Below, in pieces: positions 52,465 to 60,378 of a stretch of 64,000 nucleotides of DNA. Origin of the DNA: CBDAQA01 sp965198865 (GTDB lineage: Bacteria; Planctomycetota; Phycisphaerae; Tepidisphaerales; Tepidisphaeraceae); the NCBI GenBank assembly GCA_965198865.1, contig CBDAQA010000023.1, forward strand, positions 4,774 through 68,773, read 5' to 3'. Each line of letters starts with the position of its first letter. Position 1 is the first letter of the stretch. The position numbers and the translations under genes were made by a program. A model generated the notes under the pieces. The model was not told where the DNA came from and made no database searches. It worked only from the letters and a program-made list of their open reading frames with translations.

Positions 52465-53241
52465 TCACGTCCCGTGCTTGATGTGGTGGTTCGCGTAGGC
52501 CAGGGCGATGCCGTAGAGCGTCAGCTCCGGCGAGACGGCGTGGACCAGCTCCCAGCCGGCGAAGAGCTTCTCGGCGTCGCCGCCGGTGACGATCAGCTCG
52601 GGCCAGCGGCCGAGGGTGGTGGCGTAGGCCTCGACCAGCTCCTTGACCATGCCGCGGGTGCCGGTGACGACGCCGGCGAGGATGGCGCTGCGGGTGTCGC
52701 GGCCGATGCCCTCGGCCGGGGGGGCGTCCAGCTCGACCAGCGGCAGGCCGGCGGTCCGCTCGTGCAGGGCGGTGAGCATCATGTGGGCGCCGGGGGCGAT
52801 CGCGCCGCCGAGGAACGCGCCGGTGTCGTCACAGCAGTCGACGGTCAACGCGGTGCCGGCATCGGCGACGACGCAGGCGTGGCCGATCTGCTCGTAGGCG
52901 GCGGCGACGTTCAGCACCCGGTCGACGCCGGTCTTGTTCGGCTCGGTGGTGTGGACGGCGCTGGGCAGGTCGATCACCCGGCCGACCCATTGGACGGCGT
53001 GGCCGGTGGTGCGGTTGGAGACGTGCTCGACGGCTTCCAGTAACGGGCCGTTCACGCAGGCACCGACGACGGCGGGCGAGTCGGCGTCGGCCACGCGCTT
53101 CCAGGCGTCGGCGATGATCCCCTCCCACTCGGACCGGGCGTCGATCGGCACGCGGGTCGCAAGTTCCAGTTGCCCGGCGACGAAGGCCCCCACGGCCAGG
53201 CGGGTGTTGCCGACGTTCAGAACGATGACGTTGATGTCCAT
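52465..53241 (-). CDS. coaX: Type III pantothenate kinase
   Basis: 258 residues. CoaX motifs: the phosphate loop V-L-N-V-G-N-T-R (7-14), P-N-K-T-G-V-D-R (101-108), A-D-A-G-T-A-L-T-V-D (126-135) and G-G-A-I-A-P-G (145-151). It makes 4'-phosphopantothenate, the first step of coenzyme A synthesis. The first motif is normally D-x-G-N-T; here Asn9 replaces the Asp. The second Asp (in D-A-G-T) is kept. The change may reflect a lineage variant. Upstream is lepB on the same strand. Confidence 0.9.
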   Translation of the reverse strand: MDINVIVLNVGNTRLAVGAFVAGQLELATRVPIDARSEWEGIIADAWKRVADADSPAVVGACVNGPLLEAVEHVSNRTTGHAVQWVGRVIDLPSAVHTTEPNKTGVDRVLNVAAAYEQIGHACVVADAGTALTVDCCDDTGAFLGGAIAPGAHMMLTALHERTAGLPLVELDAPPAEGIGRDTRSAILAGVVTGTRGMVKELVEAYATTLGRWPELIVTGGDAEKLFAGWELVHAVSPELTLYGIALAYANHHIKHGT

Positions 53242-53314
53242 GGGGGCATCTTAGCGCGAAGGGCATCTGCACGTCGCGTCGTCGTCCGCGTGGCGGGGGC
53301 ACTGACGGGTGGGG

Positions 53315-54163
53315 CTATTCGAAGAATCTGCACCGCTCGGGCGGCCAGCAGATGGCGACCACCTTGCAGGTGATGCGGTCGCGGGGCATGGCACCCTGAG
53401 TGTGACCGTTGATCGAGGGCCAGAACCGTGCGTCGGTCGACTCCATGGTGTTGTCGCCGAGCAGGAAATACTCGCCCGCCCGCAGCCAGATCGGGCGGCC
53501 CCAGCAGCCGTTGGCCGCCAGTTGGGGCGAGGGGGCCGCCAGCGGTTGTTGCCAACGGTCGACCGCGCGGTACGGCCCGGCCCCCGGCGGGAGGTCGACG
53601 AGCCTGTCGTTGATCTTGACGCCGGTGTCGGTGACCTCCACCTTGTCACCCGGCAGGCCCACCACCCGCTTGACCAGATACGCCATGTCGGGCGGGAACA
53701 ACCCGGGCGGGGCCGTGAAGCCCACGATGTCCCAGCGGTTGATTGGCACGTCCTTCAGCGTCAGATATCGGTCGCCCGCCTGAAGGGCGGGAGCCATGCT
53801 GGGCGTGGGCGTGTAGCAGAGCTCGTAGACGTGGTCCTGCAGGTACGACAGCACCCTGTGTTGCCAGACCAGGGCCGATGCGAGCAGCGCCGCGGCGGCG
53901 AACAGCCTCAGCGACGGGTCGTGAAGCATCGGCTTCTTGGTCGCGCCGGCACACCGAACGGCGTCGATCAGCTGGACGAGCCCGACCACCACTGCAGCGA
54001 CGAAGACGGCGGCAAGTTCGGCGATCCGTTGCGGCTGCACAACCAGCTGGACGCACCACAGGCTCAGCCCCAGCGCCACCGTGAACCAGAACAATCCCAG
54101 GAAGTACGAGCCGGCGAGGAAGTGACCGACCCCGGGCCAGATCAGGGCACCGGAGAAGGACAT
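53315..54163 (-). CDS. lepB: Signal peptidase I
   Basis: 282 residues from the ATG at 54163, preceded by GGGGAAGG. Three or four N-terminal hydrophobic helices (W-P-G-V-G-H-F-L-A-G-S-Y-F-L-G-L) come before the peptidase domain. The catalytic Ser122 is in T-P-S-M-A-P and Lys165 in Y-L-V-K-R-V-V-G-L-P-G-D; Y-F-L-L-G-D-N-T-M-E-S-T-D-A-R-F-W is the box E region. It removes signal peptides at the outer face of the membrane. The extra N-terminal helices are longer than in Escherichia coli LepB. Confidence 0.93.
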   Translation of the reverse strand: MSFSGALIWPGVGHFLAGSYFLGLFWFTVALGLSLWCVQLVVQPQRIAELAAVFVAAVVVGLVQLIDAVRCAGATKKPMLHDPSLRLFAAAALLASALVWQHRVLSYLQDHVYELCYTPTPSMAPALQAGDRYLTLKDVPINRWDIVGFTAPPGLFPPDMAYLVKRVVGLPGDKVEVTDTGVKINDRLVDLPPGAGPYRAVDRWQQPLAAPSPQLAANGCWGRPIWLRAGEYFLLGDNTMESTDARFWPSINGHTQGAMPRDRITCKVVAICWPPERCRFFE

Positions 54164-54339
54164 CAGTGCCTTCCCCTGACGGTTGGGCGAAGGCGCGTCG
54201 CGTACGGTATCGGGCGTCGGGGTCACCCCAACAGATCGGCGATCGCTTGGACGTCCTTGATTGAGGGCGCACATGGGGCTGTCCTGCGCCACCCCAAGGT
54301 TCGAAGATTGCGGTTCGGGCCCGGCATCCGAGAACGAAG

Positions 54340-54368
54340 ACGGCCCGGACGATCGCCGTCCGGGCCGT
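54340..54368 (-). terminator. Terminator of the rpsP-trmD-rplS cluster
   Basis: ACGGCCCGGACG (54340-54351) pairs perfectly with CGTCCGGGCCGT (54357-54368), loop of five; on the minus strand it is followed by CTTCGTTCT. It lies 26 bases beyond the rplS stop. Confidence 0.8.
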
Positions 54369-54394
54369 TCTTGATCGCCCTTGAGGGCTGGGAC

Positions 54395-54811
54395 TCAGGT
54401 GCCGGCGCCGACCAACTCGCGGCTCTCGGCCTTCTCGACCGGGGCGGGGGCTTCCTTCTTCACCTTGCGGATCTCGACCAGGCGGGTCGCCTTGCCGACG
54501 CGGTCGCGGAGGTAGAACAGCTTGGCCCGGCGGGTCTCGCCGCTGCGCTTGACGGTCACCTTGCTGATGAAGGGGCTGTGGAGGGGGAAAATGCGTTCCA
54601 CACCTTCGTTGTTCACAATCCGGCGGACGGTGAAGGTCTCGTTGATGCCGCGACCCTTCTTCATGATGACCGTGCCGCTGAACGTCTGGATGCGCTCCTT
54701 CTCGCCCTCGACGATGCGGGTGGCGACGTCGACGGTGTCGCCGACGAGGAACTGGGGGGCGTCGGTCTTGAGGTGTGGCTGTTCGACGAGCGTGATGTAC
54801 TTGTTAATCAT
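54395..54811 (-). CDS. rplS: Ribosomal protein bL19
   Basis: 138 residues. L19 signatures: F-L-V-G-D-T-V-D-V, G-E-K-E-R-I-Q-T-F-S-G-T-V-I-M-K-K-G-R-G, E-R-I-F-P-L-H-S-P-F-I, and R-A-K-L-F-Y-L-R-D-R-V-G-K-A-T-R-L. A C-terminal tail of about 20 residues (K-K-E-A-P-A-P-V-E-K-A) extends beyond the usual end. It lies at the subunit interface of the 50S. GGAG lies nine bases before the ATG. Last gene of the rpsP-trmD-rplS order; rimM is absent from the cluster. Confidence 0.97.
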   Translation of the reverse strand: MINKYITLVEQPHLKTDAPQFLVGDTVDVATRIVEGEKERIQTFSGTVIMKKGRGINETFTVRRIVNNEGVERIFPLHSPFISKVTVKRSGETRRAKLFYLRDRVGKATRLVEIRKVKKEAPAPVEKAESRELVGAGT

Positions 54812-54888
54812 GGCTTGGTTCTCCGGTTGGCACGCCGTCGCCGGAGAACAACGTCTCGGCTACCGCGGCTGGTATGGGGGAGGATGAC

Positions 54889-55650
54889 TCATTCGGGGGT
54901 GTTCATGGGACGGTCGTTCAGATGGCTCTCGGGGGCGTTGCGGTCCTGGTAGGCGCGCCACAAATCAGGTCGGCGTTCCCGGGTCCGCTGCTTCCGCTGG
55001 TCCAACCTCCACTGGGCAATCGCCGCGTGATTGCCCGACAGCAAAACGTCCGGCACCCCCATCCCGCGGAACTCCCGCGGGCGGGTGTACTGGGGGTATT
55101 CTAGTAGGCCGTGCGCGAAGGACTCGTCCGCCGCGCCGGTTTTCGCGCCCAGGGCACCCGGCAGCAGGCGGACCACGGCGTCGATGATCACCATCGCCGC
55201 CAGCTCGCCACCGCTGAGGACAAAGTCCCCGATGCTGACCTCCCGCGTGTTTAGCCCGACCGAGATCCGCTCGTCAAGCCCTTCATAATGTCCGGCGATC
55301 AACAGTAACCGATCCGCGCCCGCGAACTCCTGGGCCATCGCCTGATCGAACAGGCTCCCCTGCGGGGACAGCAGCACGCGGATCGCCCGACCCCCGCTCT
55401 CGGGTCGTTCGTCCTGGCCTTCGGCGTGCTCGACGGCATCGTAGACCGTCGGGCACATCATGACCATGCCGGGACCGCCGCCGAACGGCTTGTCGTCGAC
55501 CGATTTGTGGACGTCGGTCGCGAAGTCCCGGATCTGCGTCAGGCGGTACTCGACCAGCCCCTTGGCCGCCGCCCGCTTCGGGATGCTCGTGCCCAGGATG
55601 GGCTCGAACATCTCGGGGAACAGGGTGAGGATGTCAATCCTCAGCGGCAT
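54889..55650 (-). CDS. trmD: tRNA (guanine37-N1)-methyltransferase
   Basis: 253 residues from the ATG at 55650 (M-P-L-R-I-D-I-L-T-L-F-P-E-M-F). SPOUT trefoil-knot motifs: P-F-G-G-G-P-G-M-V-M, L-L-I-A-G-H-Y-E-G-L-D-E-R-I, S-I-G-D-F-V-L-S-G-G-E, and the helical end P-D-V-L-L-S-G-N-H-A-A-I. It methylates G37 of tRNAs using S-adenosylmethionine to keep reading frame. The longer open frame (to 55671) adds seven unconserved residues. Confidence 0.97.
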   Translation of the reverse strand: MPLRIDILTLFPEMFEPILGTSIPKRAAAKGLVEYRLTQIRDFATDVHKSVDDKPFGGGPGMVMMCPTVYDAVEHAEGQDERPESGGRAIRVLLSPQGSLFDQAMAQEFAGADRLLLIAGHYEGLDERISVGLNTREVSIGDFVLSGGELAAMVIIDAVVRLLPGALGAKTGAADESFAHGLLEYPQYTRPREFRGMGVPDVLLSGNHAAIAQWRLDQRKQRTRERRPDLWRAYQDRNAPESHLNDRPMNTPE

Positions 55651-55738
55651 CGGCGCTACACGGGTGGCCAAACGCGGTTCGGGGTCCGGTCGTCGGTGTT
55701 TGCCGATCGACCGAACCCCGAACCGTTGTCGAACCTGA

Positions 55739-56056
55739 TTAAGCCTTGGCCTCAGCCACCACCGGCGCGGCCTTGGGCTTGCGCGACACGGGCAGGCGGA
55801 GCATCTTGTGCTCCACGCCGGCCCGCTTGAGCATGGTCGAGACGGTCTCCGACGGGGTCGCGCCGACGTCCAGCCAGTACTTGCACCGGTCCAGCTTGGC
55901 GTTGAACACCTTGGTGGCGTCCTTGTTCTGGGGATCGTACGTCCCCAGCTCCTCGATGACCCGCCCGTCCCGCGGCGTGCGGGAATCGACGGCAGCCATC
56001 CGGTAGAACGGGGCGTGGATACGACCCATCCGCTTAAATCTGATCTTCACGGCCAT
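55739..56056 (-). CDS. rpsP: Ribosomal protein bS16
   Basis: 105 residues, with the S16 core I-R-F-K-R-M-G-R-I-H-A-P-F-Y-R-M-A-A-V-D-S, G-R-V-I-E-E-L-G-T-Y-D-P, and Y-W-L-D-V-G-A-T-P-S-E-T-V. GGAG precedes the ATG. First gene of the minus-strand ribosomal cluster; a divergent membrane protein starts 99 bases away. Confidence 0.97.
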   Translation of the reverse strand: MAVKIRFKRMGRIHAPFYRMAAVDSRTPRDGRVIEELGTYDPQNKDATKVFNAKLDRCKYWLDVGATPSETVSTMLKRAGVEHKMLRLPVSRKPKAAPVVAEAKA

Positions 56057-56155
56057 TGCGCAGTCTCCAAACCCCTTCGGGAGCGAAGGGTCGGGCAGTA
56101 TATACAGGTGGCGAGGCGTTGCAAGGCGCGGCGGGCGGCGTTACGAGGAGGACAC

Positions 56156-56692
56156 ATGTCGAGAGTGGGAAGGCGAGTTCTCCGCTGGATATCACTGGGA
56201 TCGCTGGCGCTGTGCTTCGCGTCGGCGGGGTTGTGGCTTCGCGCCCAGTTTCGTGGCGATGGCGTGCGGCGGACGGAGATCTCCCAGGTATCGGAGAGCG
56301 ATTGGATCGTCCGGACGTCACCCCGGGCCGTCGTGGTCAATCATATCCACGCCGCGATCACGCCTTTCGTCGGGGGACCGCTTGTCCCGACGCTGTTGAA
56401 GCTTGGCGTGGACTGGACGTACACCGTCGAGGATGCGGCCGATCTTGGCATCGGAGTTTGGCCGACCGTGACGCGGCTCCGCGATCCACCGCCGAGCGTG
56501 GACGGGCAAACCGCGGTCGCCCTTCCGTTCTGGTTGCTGGTCGGCGGATTCGGCGTGCTGCCGATCGTGGGGCTCTTCCGCCGGCGGCAAACGATGCCAG
56601 GCCATTGCCGCCGGTGCGGGTACGACCTCCGCGCGTCGCCGGGGCGGTGTCCGGAGTGCGGGGCGACGTCGATGGCTGGCAACCCCAATTAG
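56156..56692 (+). CDS. Membrane protein with C-terminal zinc ribbon (planctomycete type)
   Basis: 178 residues from the ATG at 56156 with GAGGAGG upstream. An N-terminal helix (I-S-L-G-S-L-A-L-C-F-A-S-A-G-L-W) is followed by a soluble region and a second helix (F-W-L-L-V-G-G-F-G-V-L-P-I-V-G-L-F), and at the end a ribbon H-C-R-R-C-G-Y-D-L-R-A-S-P-G-R-C-P-E-C-G. This architecture occurs in very many copies in Planctomycetota; the function is unknown. Its stop codon lies in an inverted repeat arm. Confidence 0.8.
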   Translation: MSRVGRRVLRWISLGSLALCFASAGLWLRAQFRGDGVRRTEISQVSESDWIVRTSPRAVVVNHIHAAITPFVGGPLVPTLLKLGVDWTYTVEDAADLGIGVWPTVTRLRDPPPSVDGQTAVALPFWLLVGGFGVLPIVGLFRRRQTMPGHCRRCGYDLRASPGRCPECGATSMAGNPN

Positions 56693-56800
56693 CCCCCGGC
56701 GAACACGCCCGGGGTTGGCGTGGAACGTCTTGGGCCGTTCGATTCGCGAACGACGGGATTTGGTTCGCCACGTCAACCCTGGGTGTGTTCACCCAGGGCT
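56691..56800. repeat. 33-base-arm inverted repeat
   Basis: 56691-56723 (AGCCCCCGGCGAACACGCCC and onward) is an imperfect reverse complement of 56768-56800 (ending GTGTTCACCCAGGGCT), with about five mismatches and each arm itself a short hairpin. It spans the space between two convergent genes, touching both stop codons, and may serve as a bidirectional transcript end. A related GTGGGTGTACACCCGGGGCT segment is at 39992-40011. Confidence 0.8.
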
Positions 56801-57119
56801 AAATGGGGGCGTTTGTGTTCCGTAGCAGGTCGGCGAGCTGCGTCACGAACGCGCTGCGGGCCAACACGCGATCGATGCCACCGTCCCGCGCCGCCGCGAT
56901 CGTGGCGGTGTCGACGTGGGACACGAAGCCGACCACCGGCTTGCCGGTGCGCTCGCGCCAGGCGATGGCGGTGTCCATCGCACCCTCCTGATTCAGGTCG
57001 ACAAACAACTGTGAGCCATCGCGATCGACCAGCTTCGCGGGGTCGCGGACGATCGCCACCACAACACCGGCATGGGTCGCCGCGACGGTGATCTTGCTGG
57101 CGAACAGCAGGTCTCGCAC
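56799..57119 (-). CDS. Receiver-like (pseudo-receiver) domain protein
   Basis: 106 residues if started at the GTG at 57119 (V-R-D-L-L-F-A-S-K-I-T-V-A-A). The pattern of alternating strands and helices, L-F-V-D-L-N-Q-E-G in the position of the phospho-Asp strand, and G-K-P-V-V-G-F-V-S-H-V-D then V-L-A-R-S-A-F match a receiver-like family common in this phylum. The acidic pair of true receivers is missing, so phosphorylation is doubtful. The start is uncertain; a TTG at 57188 would add 23 residues. Confidence 0.6.
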   Translation of the reverse strand: MRDLLFASKITVAATHAGVVVAIVRDPAKLVDRDGSQLFVDLNQEGAMDTAIAWRERTGKPVVGFVSHVDTATIAAARDGGIDRVLARSAFVTQLADLLRNTNAPI

Positions 57120-57272
57120 GAGGCACAGCGTGGGGAGCGAGGGTTCCAAGGGGGCGGTTCCGATAAAGTTGATCCTGCGCCACCGCAATCGCCGAAATGT
57201 GGGCTATCGCGGGACACTGGGCTGCCGGCCAAGTGGGTTGCCGCTCAGGCGTTTGATCCGGGAACGTAACCG

Positions 57273-58052
57273 ATGGACCTTGCGACGCTATTCGGCGTGC
57301 TGTTGGCCTGGGGGGCCGTGCTGTTCTCCATGTGGCACATGAGCGAGGGGCACATGGAGGCCTACTTCAAGCCGCCGGAGGTGTTCCTGGTGTTCGGCGG
57401 GGCCATCGGGGCGGCCCTGCTGTCGATGCCGCTGCACAGCGTCACCGGGACGCTCAACTACCTGAAGAAGTGGATGCTGGGCAAGGACGTCCACGTCCAG
57501 CACGTCATTCACGACATGGTGAAGTACGCGGAAACCGCGCGGCGCGATGGCGTGCTGGCGCTGGAGAAGGTGGCCAAGGAGAACCCCGACCCGTTCCTGC
57601 GGCGCGGGCTGCAGCTGACGATCGACGGGACCGACCCGGAGATGATCGAGCGGATCATGCGGATCGAGATCGACGCCATGATCGAGCGGCACAAGCACGG
57701 CAAGGAGCTGTTCGGCACGCTGGCCAAGTTCGGCCCGGGGTTCGGGCTGATGGCGACGCTGATCGCGCAGGTGGCGATGTTCCTGAACCTGGGCGGTGAC
57801 GCGGCGGCGATCGGCAAGTCGCTGGCGGCGGCGCTGACCGGGACGCTGTACGGCTGCCTGCTGCAGAACCTGCTGGCCGGCCCGATCGCCGAGAAGCTCA
57901 AGGCCCGCAGCGCCGAGGAGGCGTTCAGCAAGGAGGTCATCCTCCAGGGCGTGCTGAGCATCCAGGCGGGCAACAACCCGCGCATCGTCGAGATGCAGCT
58001 GCTGAGCTTCCTGAGCGTCGGGCAGCAGGCGCACATGGCGAAGGCGGCGTGA
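57273..58052 (+). CDS. motA: Flagellar motor stator protein MotA
   Basis: 259 residues, four transmembrane helices. MotA/PomA signatures: G-A-V-L-F-S-M-W-H, P-P-E-V-F-L-V-F-G-G-A-I-G-A, the large cytoplasmic loop with R-D-G-V-L-A-L-E-K (about 90), and helices 3-4 with F-G-P-G-F-G-L-M-A-T-L-I and G-T-L-Y-G-C-L-L-Q-N-L-L-A-G-P-I-A-E-K-L. With MotB it conducts ions to drive flagellar rotation. It starts an operon with the GxxExxY gene and motB. Confidence 0.92.
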   Translation: MDLATLFGVLLAWGAVLFSMWHMSEGHMEAYFKPPEVFLVFGGAIGAALLSMPLHSVTGTLNYLKKWMLGKDVHVQHVIHDMVKYAETARRDGVLALEKVAKENPDPFLRRGLQLTIDGTDPEMIERIMRIEIDAMIERHKHGKELFGTLAKFGPGFGLMATLIAQVAMFLNLGGDAAAIGKSLAAALTGTLYGCLLQNLLAGPIAEKLKARSAEEAFSKEVILQGVLSIQAGNNPRIVEMQLLSFLSVGQQAHMAKAA

Positions 58053-58098
58053 TCGGCGTCCTGCGGAACGCACAACTCCCCACTCACAACTGGTTCCC

Positions 58099-58623
58099 AT
58101 GGACCCCACCTACCTGATCGAGCAGATCGTCGCCTCGGCCCACGACGTGCGGCGGGCGCTGAAGGGGCGCGAGCTGGCGGCCCGGTTCGAGCAGGCGCTG
58201 CTGCCGGCGCTGGCCGTGCGGGGGCTGCGCTGTACGGCCGAGGAGCGCGTGCCCGTCGAGTACCGCGGCGGCGGGGTCACGGTGGGCTACCACGTCGACC
58301 TGCGCGTGACCGGCGTGCCGCTGGTGGTCGAGCTGAAGGTGCTCGACGGCCTGCACGACAGCGACGACGACCAGATGCTGAACCGCCTGCGCCTGGGCGC
58401 CTGGCAACGTGGGGCGGTCAACCTGAACGTGATGGTCACCAACCGCGGCGTGCGGTCGGACCTGTTCGACCTGCGCCACCTGGCGAACCCGCTGGCCAAG
58501 CCCAAGCCCCAGCGGCAGCCGATGACCGAGCGGCAGCCGGTGTGGACCGCCCGGATGCCGCTGGCGCGGCCCGGCGTGGCGGGTCGCATCGCGCCGCCGC
58601 CCGTCGGTCGCCAGGCGGCGTAG
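58099..58623 (+). CDS. GxxExxY-family protein (PD-(D/E)XK nuclease-like)
   Basis: 174 residues. The family pattern is seen: H-D-V-R-R-A-L-K-G-R-E-L-A-A-R-F-E-Q-A-L-L, Y-R-G-G-G-V-T-V-G-Y-H-V-D-L-R-V, V-P-L-V-V-E-L-K-V-L-D (the D...E-x-K nuclease-like core) and D-Q-M-L-N-R-L-R-L-G. The motif that names the family is altered (R-F-E-Q instead of x-x-Y). The last 40 residues are proline-rich. The family has an unclear function. It lies between motA and motB. Confidence 0.75.
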   Translation: MDPTYLIEQIVASAHDVRRALKGRELAARFEQALLPALAVRGLRCTAEERVPVEYRGGGVTVGYHVDLRVTGVPLVVELKVLDGLHDSDDDQMLNRLRLGAWQRGAVNLNVMVTNRGVRSDLFDLRHLANPLAKPKPQRQPMTERQPVWTARMPLARPGVAGRIAPPPVGRQAA

Positions 58624-58734
58624 TCACCCCGCGTAGCGGTCGCCCCGAGGGGCACGCTTCGACCGTCGACGAGTGCCCCTTCGGGGCGACCCGCCACGCG
58701 GCAGATCAATGTCCACCTCGATGATGGAGACCCC

Positions 58735-59550
58735 ATGGCCAAGGCCAAAGCCGCCGCGTGCAAGTGCAAGAAGACCGAGTGCGAGGAGTGCCCCGAGTGG
58801 ATCTTCACGTTCGCGGACCTGGTCATGCTGATGATGGGGTTCTTCGTGATCCTGTGGGTGCTGAAGCCGAACCCGACGCCGCCGTCGACGCAGGGGCCGA
58901 ACGCGACGGGGGCGGCGTCGGCGGCGTCGGCGGACCAGCACTGGATCGACACGGTGGCCGCCATCCGCGAGCAGTTCGGCGCGGTCGGCGACCCGACGAG
59001 CAGCGACCCGGTCAGCAAGCAGCTGGCCCGCCGGCAGCTGATGACGCCGGCGGGCGAGCGGGACCAGGGCAAGAGCAGCGTGAAGGCGCAGGGGCAGACC
59101 GGCATCGACCAGGAGGTGAAGTCGATCCGGGCGGCCAAGACGTCGGTCACCGGGGGCGTGATCAAGTTCGACAAGGCCTCGGCGAACCTGTCGGACGAAC
59201 TGCTGGCCCAGATCGACCAGGTGGCCGAGGAGGTGCGCGGGCGGCGGAACCTGATCCTGGTGCAGGGTCACACGGCGCTGGACGACTTCGGCGACAGCGG
59301 GACGGCGCAGCAGAAGTTGGACCTGTCGATCCGCCGGGCGCAGGCGGTGGCCGATCGGCTGACGACCAAGGGCGTGTCGCCGGACGTGCTGCGGGTGGTC
59401 GGCTGCTCGACGTACGAGCCGGTGGTGGCCGGGCAGTACACGCCGAACATCCAGGCCGACAATCGGCGGGTCGAGGTGCAGGTGTCGACCATGACCACCA
59501 GCGAGGTCCAAGCCGAGCGACCGACGACAAACGACGGGCCGGGCAAGTGA
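58735..59550 (+). CDS. motB: Flagellar motor stator protein MotB
   Basis: 271 residues. A short cysteine-rich N-terminus has C-K-C-K-K-T-E-C-E-E-C (Cys9, 11, 16, 19); then the transmembrane helix E-W-I-F-T-F-A-D-L-V-M-L-M-M-G-F-F with the ion-carrying Asp28. The C-terminal OmpA-like peptidoglycan-binding domain has V-Q-G-H-T-A-L-D-D and L-S-I-R-R-A-Q-A-V-A-D-R-L, N-R-R-V-E-V. The plug linker is Ser/Ala/Pro-rich. GGAGA precedes the ATG. Last gene of the motA operon. Confidence 0.93.
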   Translation: MAKAKAAACKCKKTECEECPEWIFTFADLVMLMMGFFVILWVLKPNPTPPSTQGPNATGAASAASADQHWIDTVAAIREQFGAVGDPTSSDPVSKQLARRQLMTPAGERDQGKSSVKAQGQTGIDQEVKSIRAAKTSVTGGVIKFDKASANLSDELLAQIDQVAEEVRGRRNLILVQGHTALDDFGDSGTAQQKLDLSIRRAQAVADRLTTKGVSPDVLRVVGCSTYEPVVAGQYTPNIQADNRRVEVQVSTMTTSEVQAERPTTNDGPGK

Positions 59551-59574
59551 GGCGATCGATCTCCAAATTCCCCG

Positions 59575-59608
59575 GCCGGGTCGGCGCTGCCGATCCGGCT
59601 TCTTTTTT
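59575..59608 (+). terminator. Strong terminator after motB
   Basis: GCCGG-GT-CGGC (59575-59585), loop GCT, GCCG-AT-CCGGC (59589-59599), followed by TTCTTTTTT. It lies 25 bases past the motB stop and ends the motA-motB operon. The 59609-59829 segment shows no gene. Confidence 0.85.
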
Positions 59609-59829
59609 GCGCGGTGCAGATCGAGCGACGGCAACAGCGTGCGAGATTTATTGGCACTCGCGGTGCCCGTTCCGATTGCCGCGAGGATTGCGCAGCGAAT
59701 GGTCGTCCAGACCGGCGATTCGGATGTCACGCTGTCACCCGCTGGGACACCGTGTCGTCGGGCTGGAAAGCGGGCTGAACGACGCGCCGGCAGATAATAT
59801 CGCATGACGATGCCCGCAAATCGCCCTGA

Positions 59830-59859
59830 TTGACAGACTTGCCTACGCCGGCCCATAAT
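59830..59859 (+). promoter_or_regulatory. Sigma-70-like promoter
   Basis: A perfect TTGACA (59830-59835) and CATAAT (59854-59859) with an 18-base spacer. An AT-rich TATATT follows at 59885. It would transcribe the small frame at 59961 and possibly the hydrolase-transferase gene at 60379. Confidence 0.5.
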
Positions 59860-59960
59860 TGTGGCAGCCGCGGTCGGCATGAGGTATATTATTTGCAGTC
59901 GGGTCGGTCGCACAGGTTGTGAGGGGTGGTCTGCGACTCCTACGTGAATGCGAGGCCTGT

Positions 59961-60158
59961 ATGAAGCGACAACGTCGCGCAAGCGGAGGGTCCCCGGACG
60001 CGGCCAGCAGGCCCGCCACCGTGGCTCTACAAGCGGCATCGGGTTCGACCAAGGCCTCGTCGGACGCCATCCCAAAGTACGCCGCCGAGTCCGGCCCTGA
60101 TGGCCGGGTCTGGGCGCGGTACATCGACAGCCGGATGAAGCAGTTCGGCACCCGCTAG
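59961..60158 (+). CDS. Small basic protein, uncertain
   Basis: 65 residues from the ATG at 59961, with GAGG eight bases upstream. Begins M-K-R-Q-R-R-A-S-G-G-S and ends R-Y-I-D-S-R-M-K-Q-F-G-T-R; net basic and soluble. It lies about 100 bases after a good promoter and before the hydrolase-transferase gene. No family is recognised; it might be a leader frame rather than a functional protein. Confidence 0.4.
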   Translation: MKRQRRASGGSPDAASRPATVALQAASGSTKASSDAIPKYAAESGPDGRVWARYIDSRMKQFGTR

Positions 60159-60378
60159 GCGGTGTGCCGCCCGTCGCCTCGCAGCAGTGGAGATGGATGG
60201 CACGGCCGTTGTGAGGGGTGGGGTGCACCGTCCCTCTCGCGATTTAACCCGGTGGCCGATGCCGGGTCTGTATCGTAGATTCTGATCTCCGCGGGCCGTT
60301 CTGGCCTGGCAGGCATCGGGCAGTTTGGTGGTCCCTCGTCGTTCGTCACCGTTCGAGCCGCACGGCTCGAGGAAGGTT

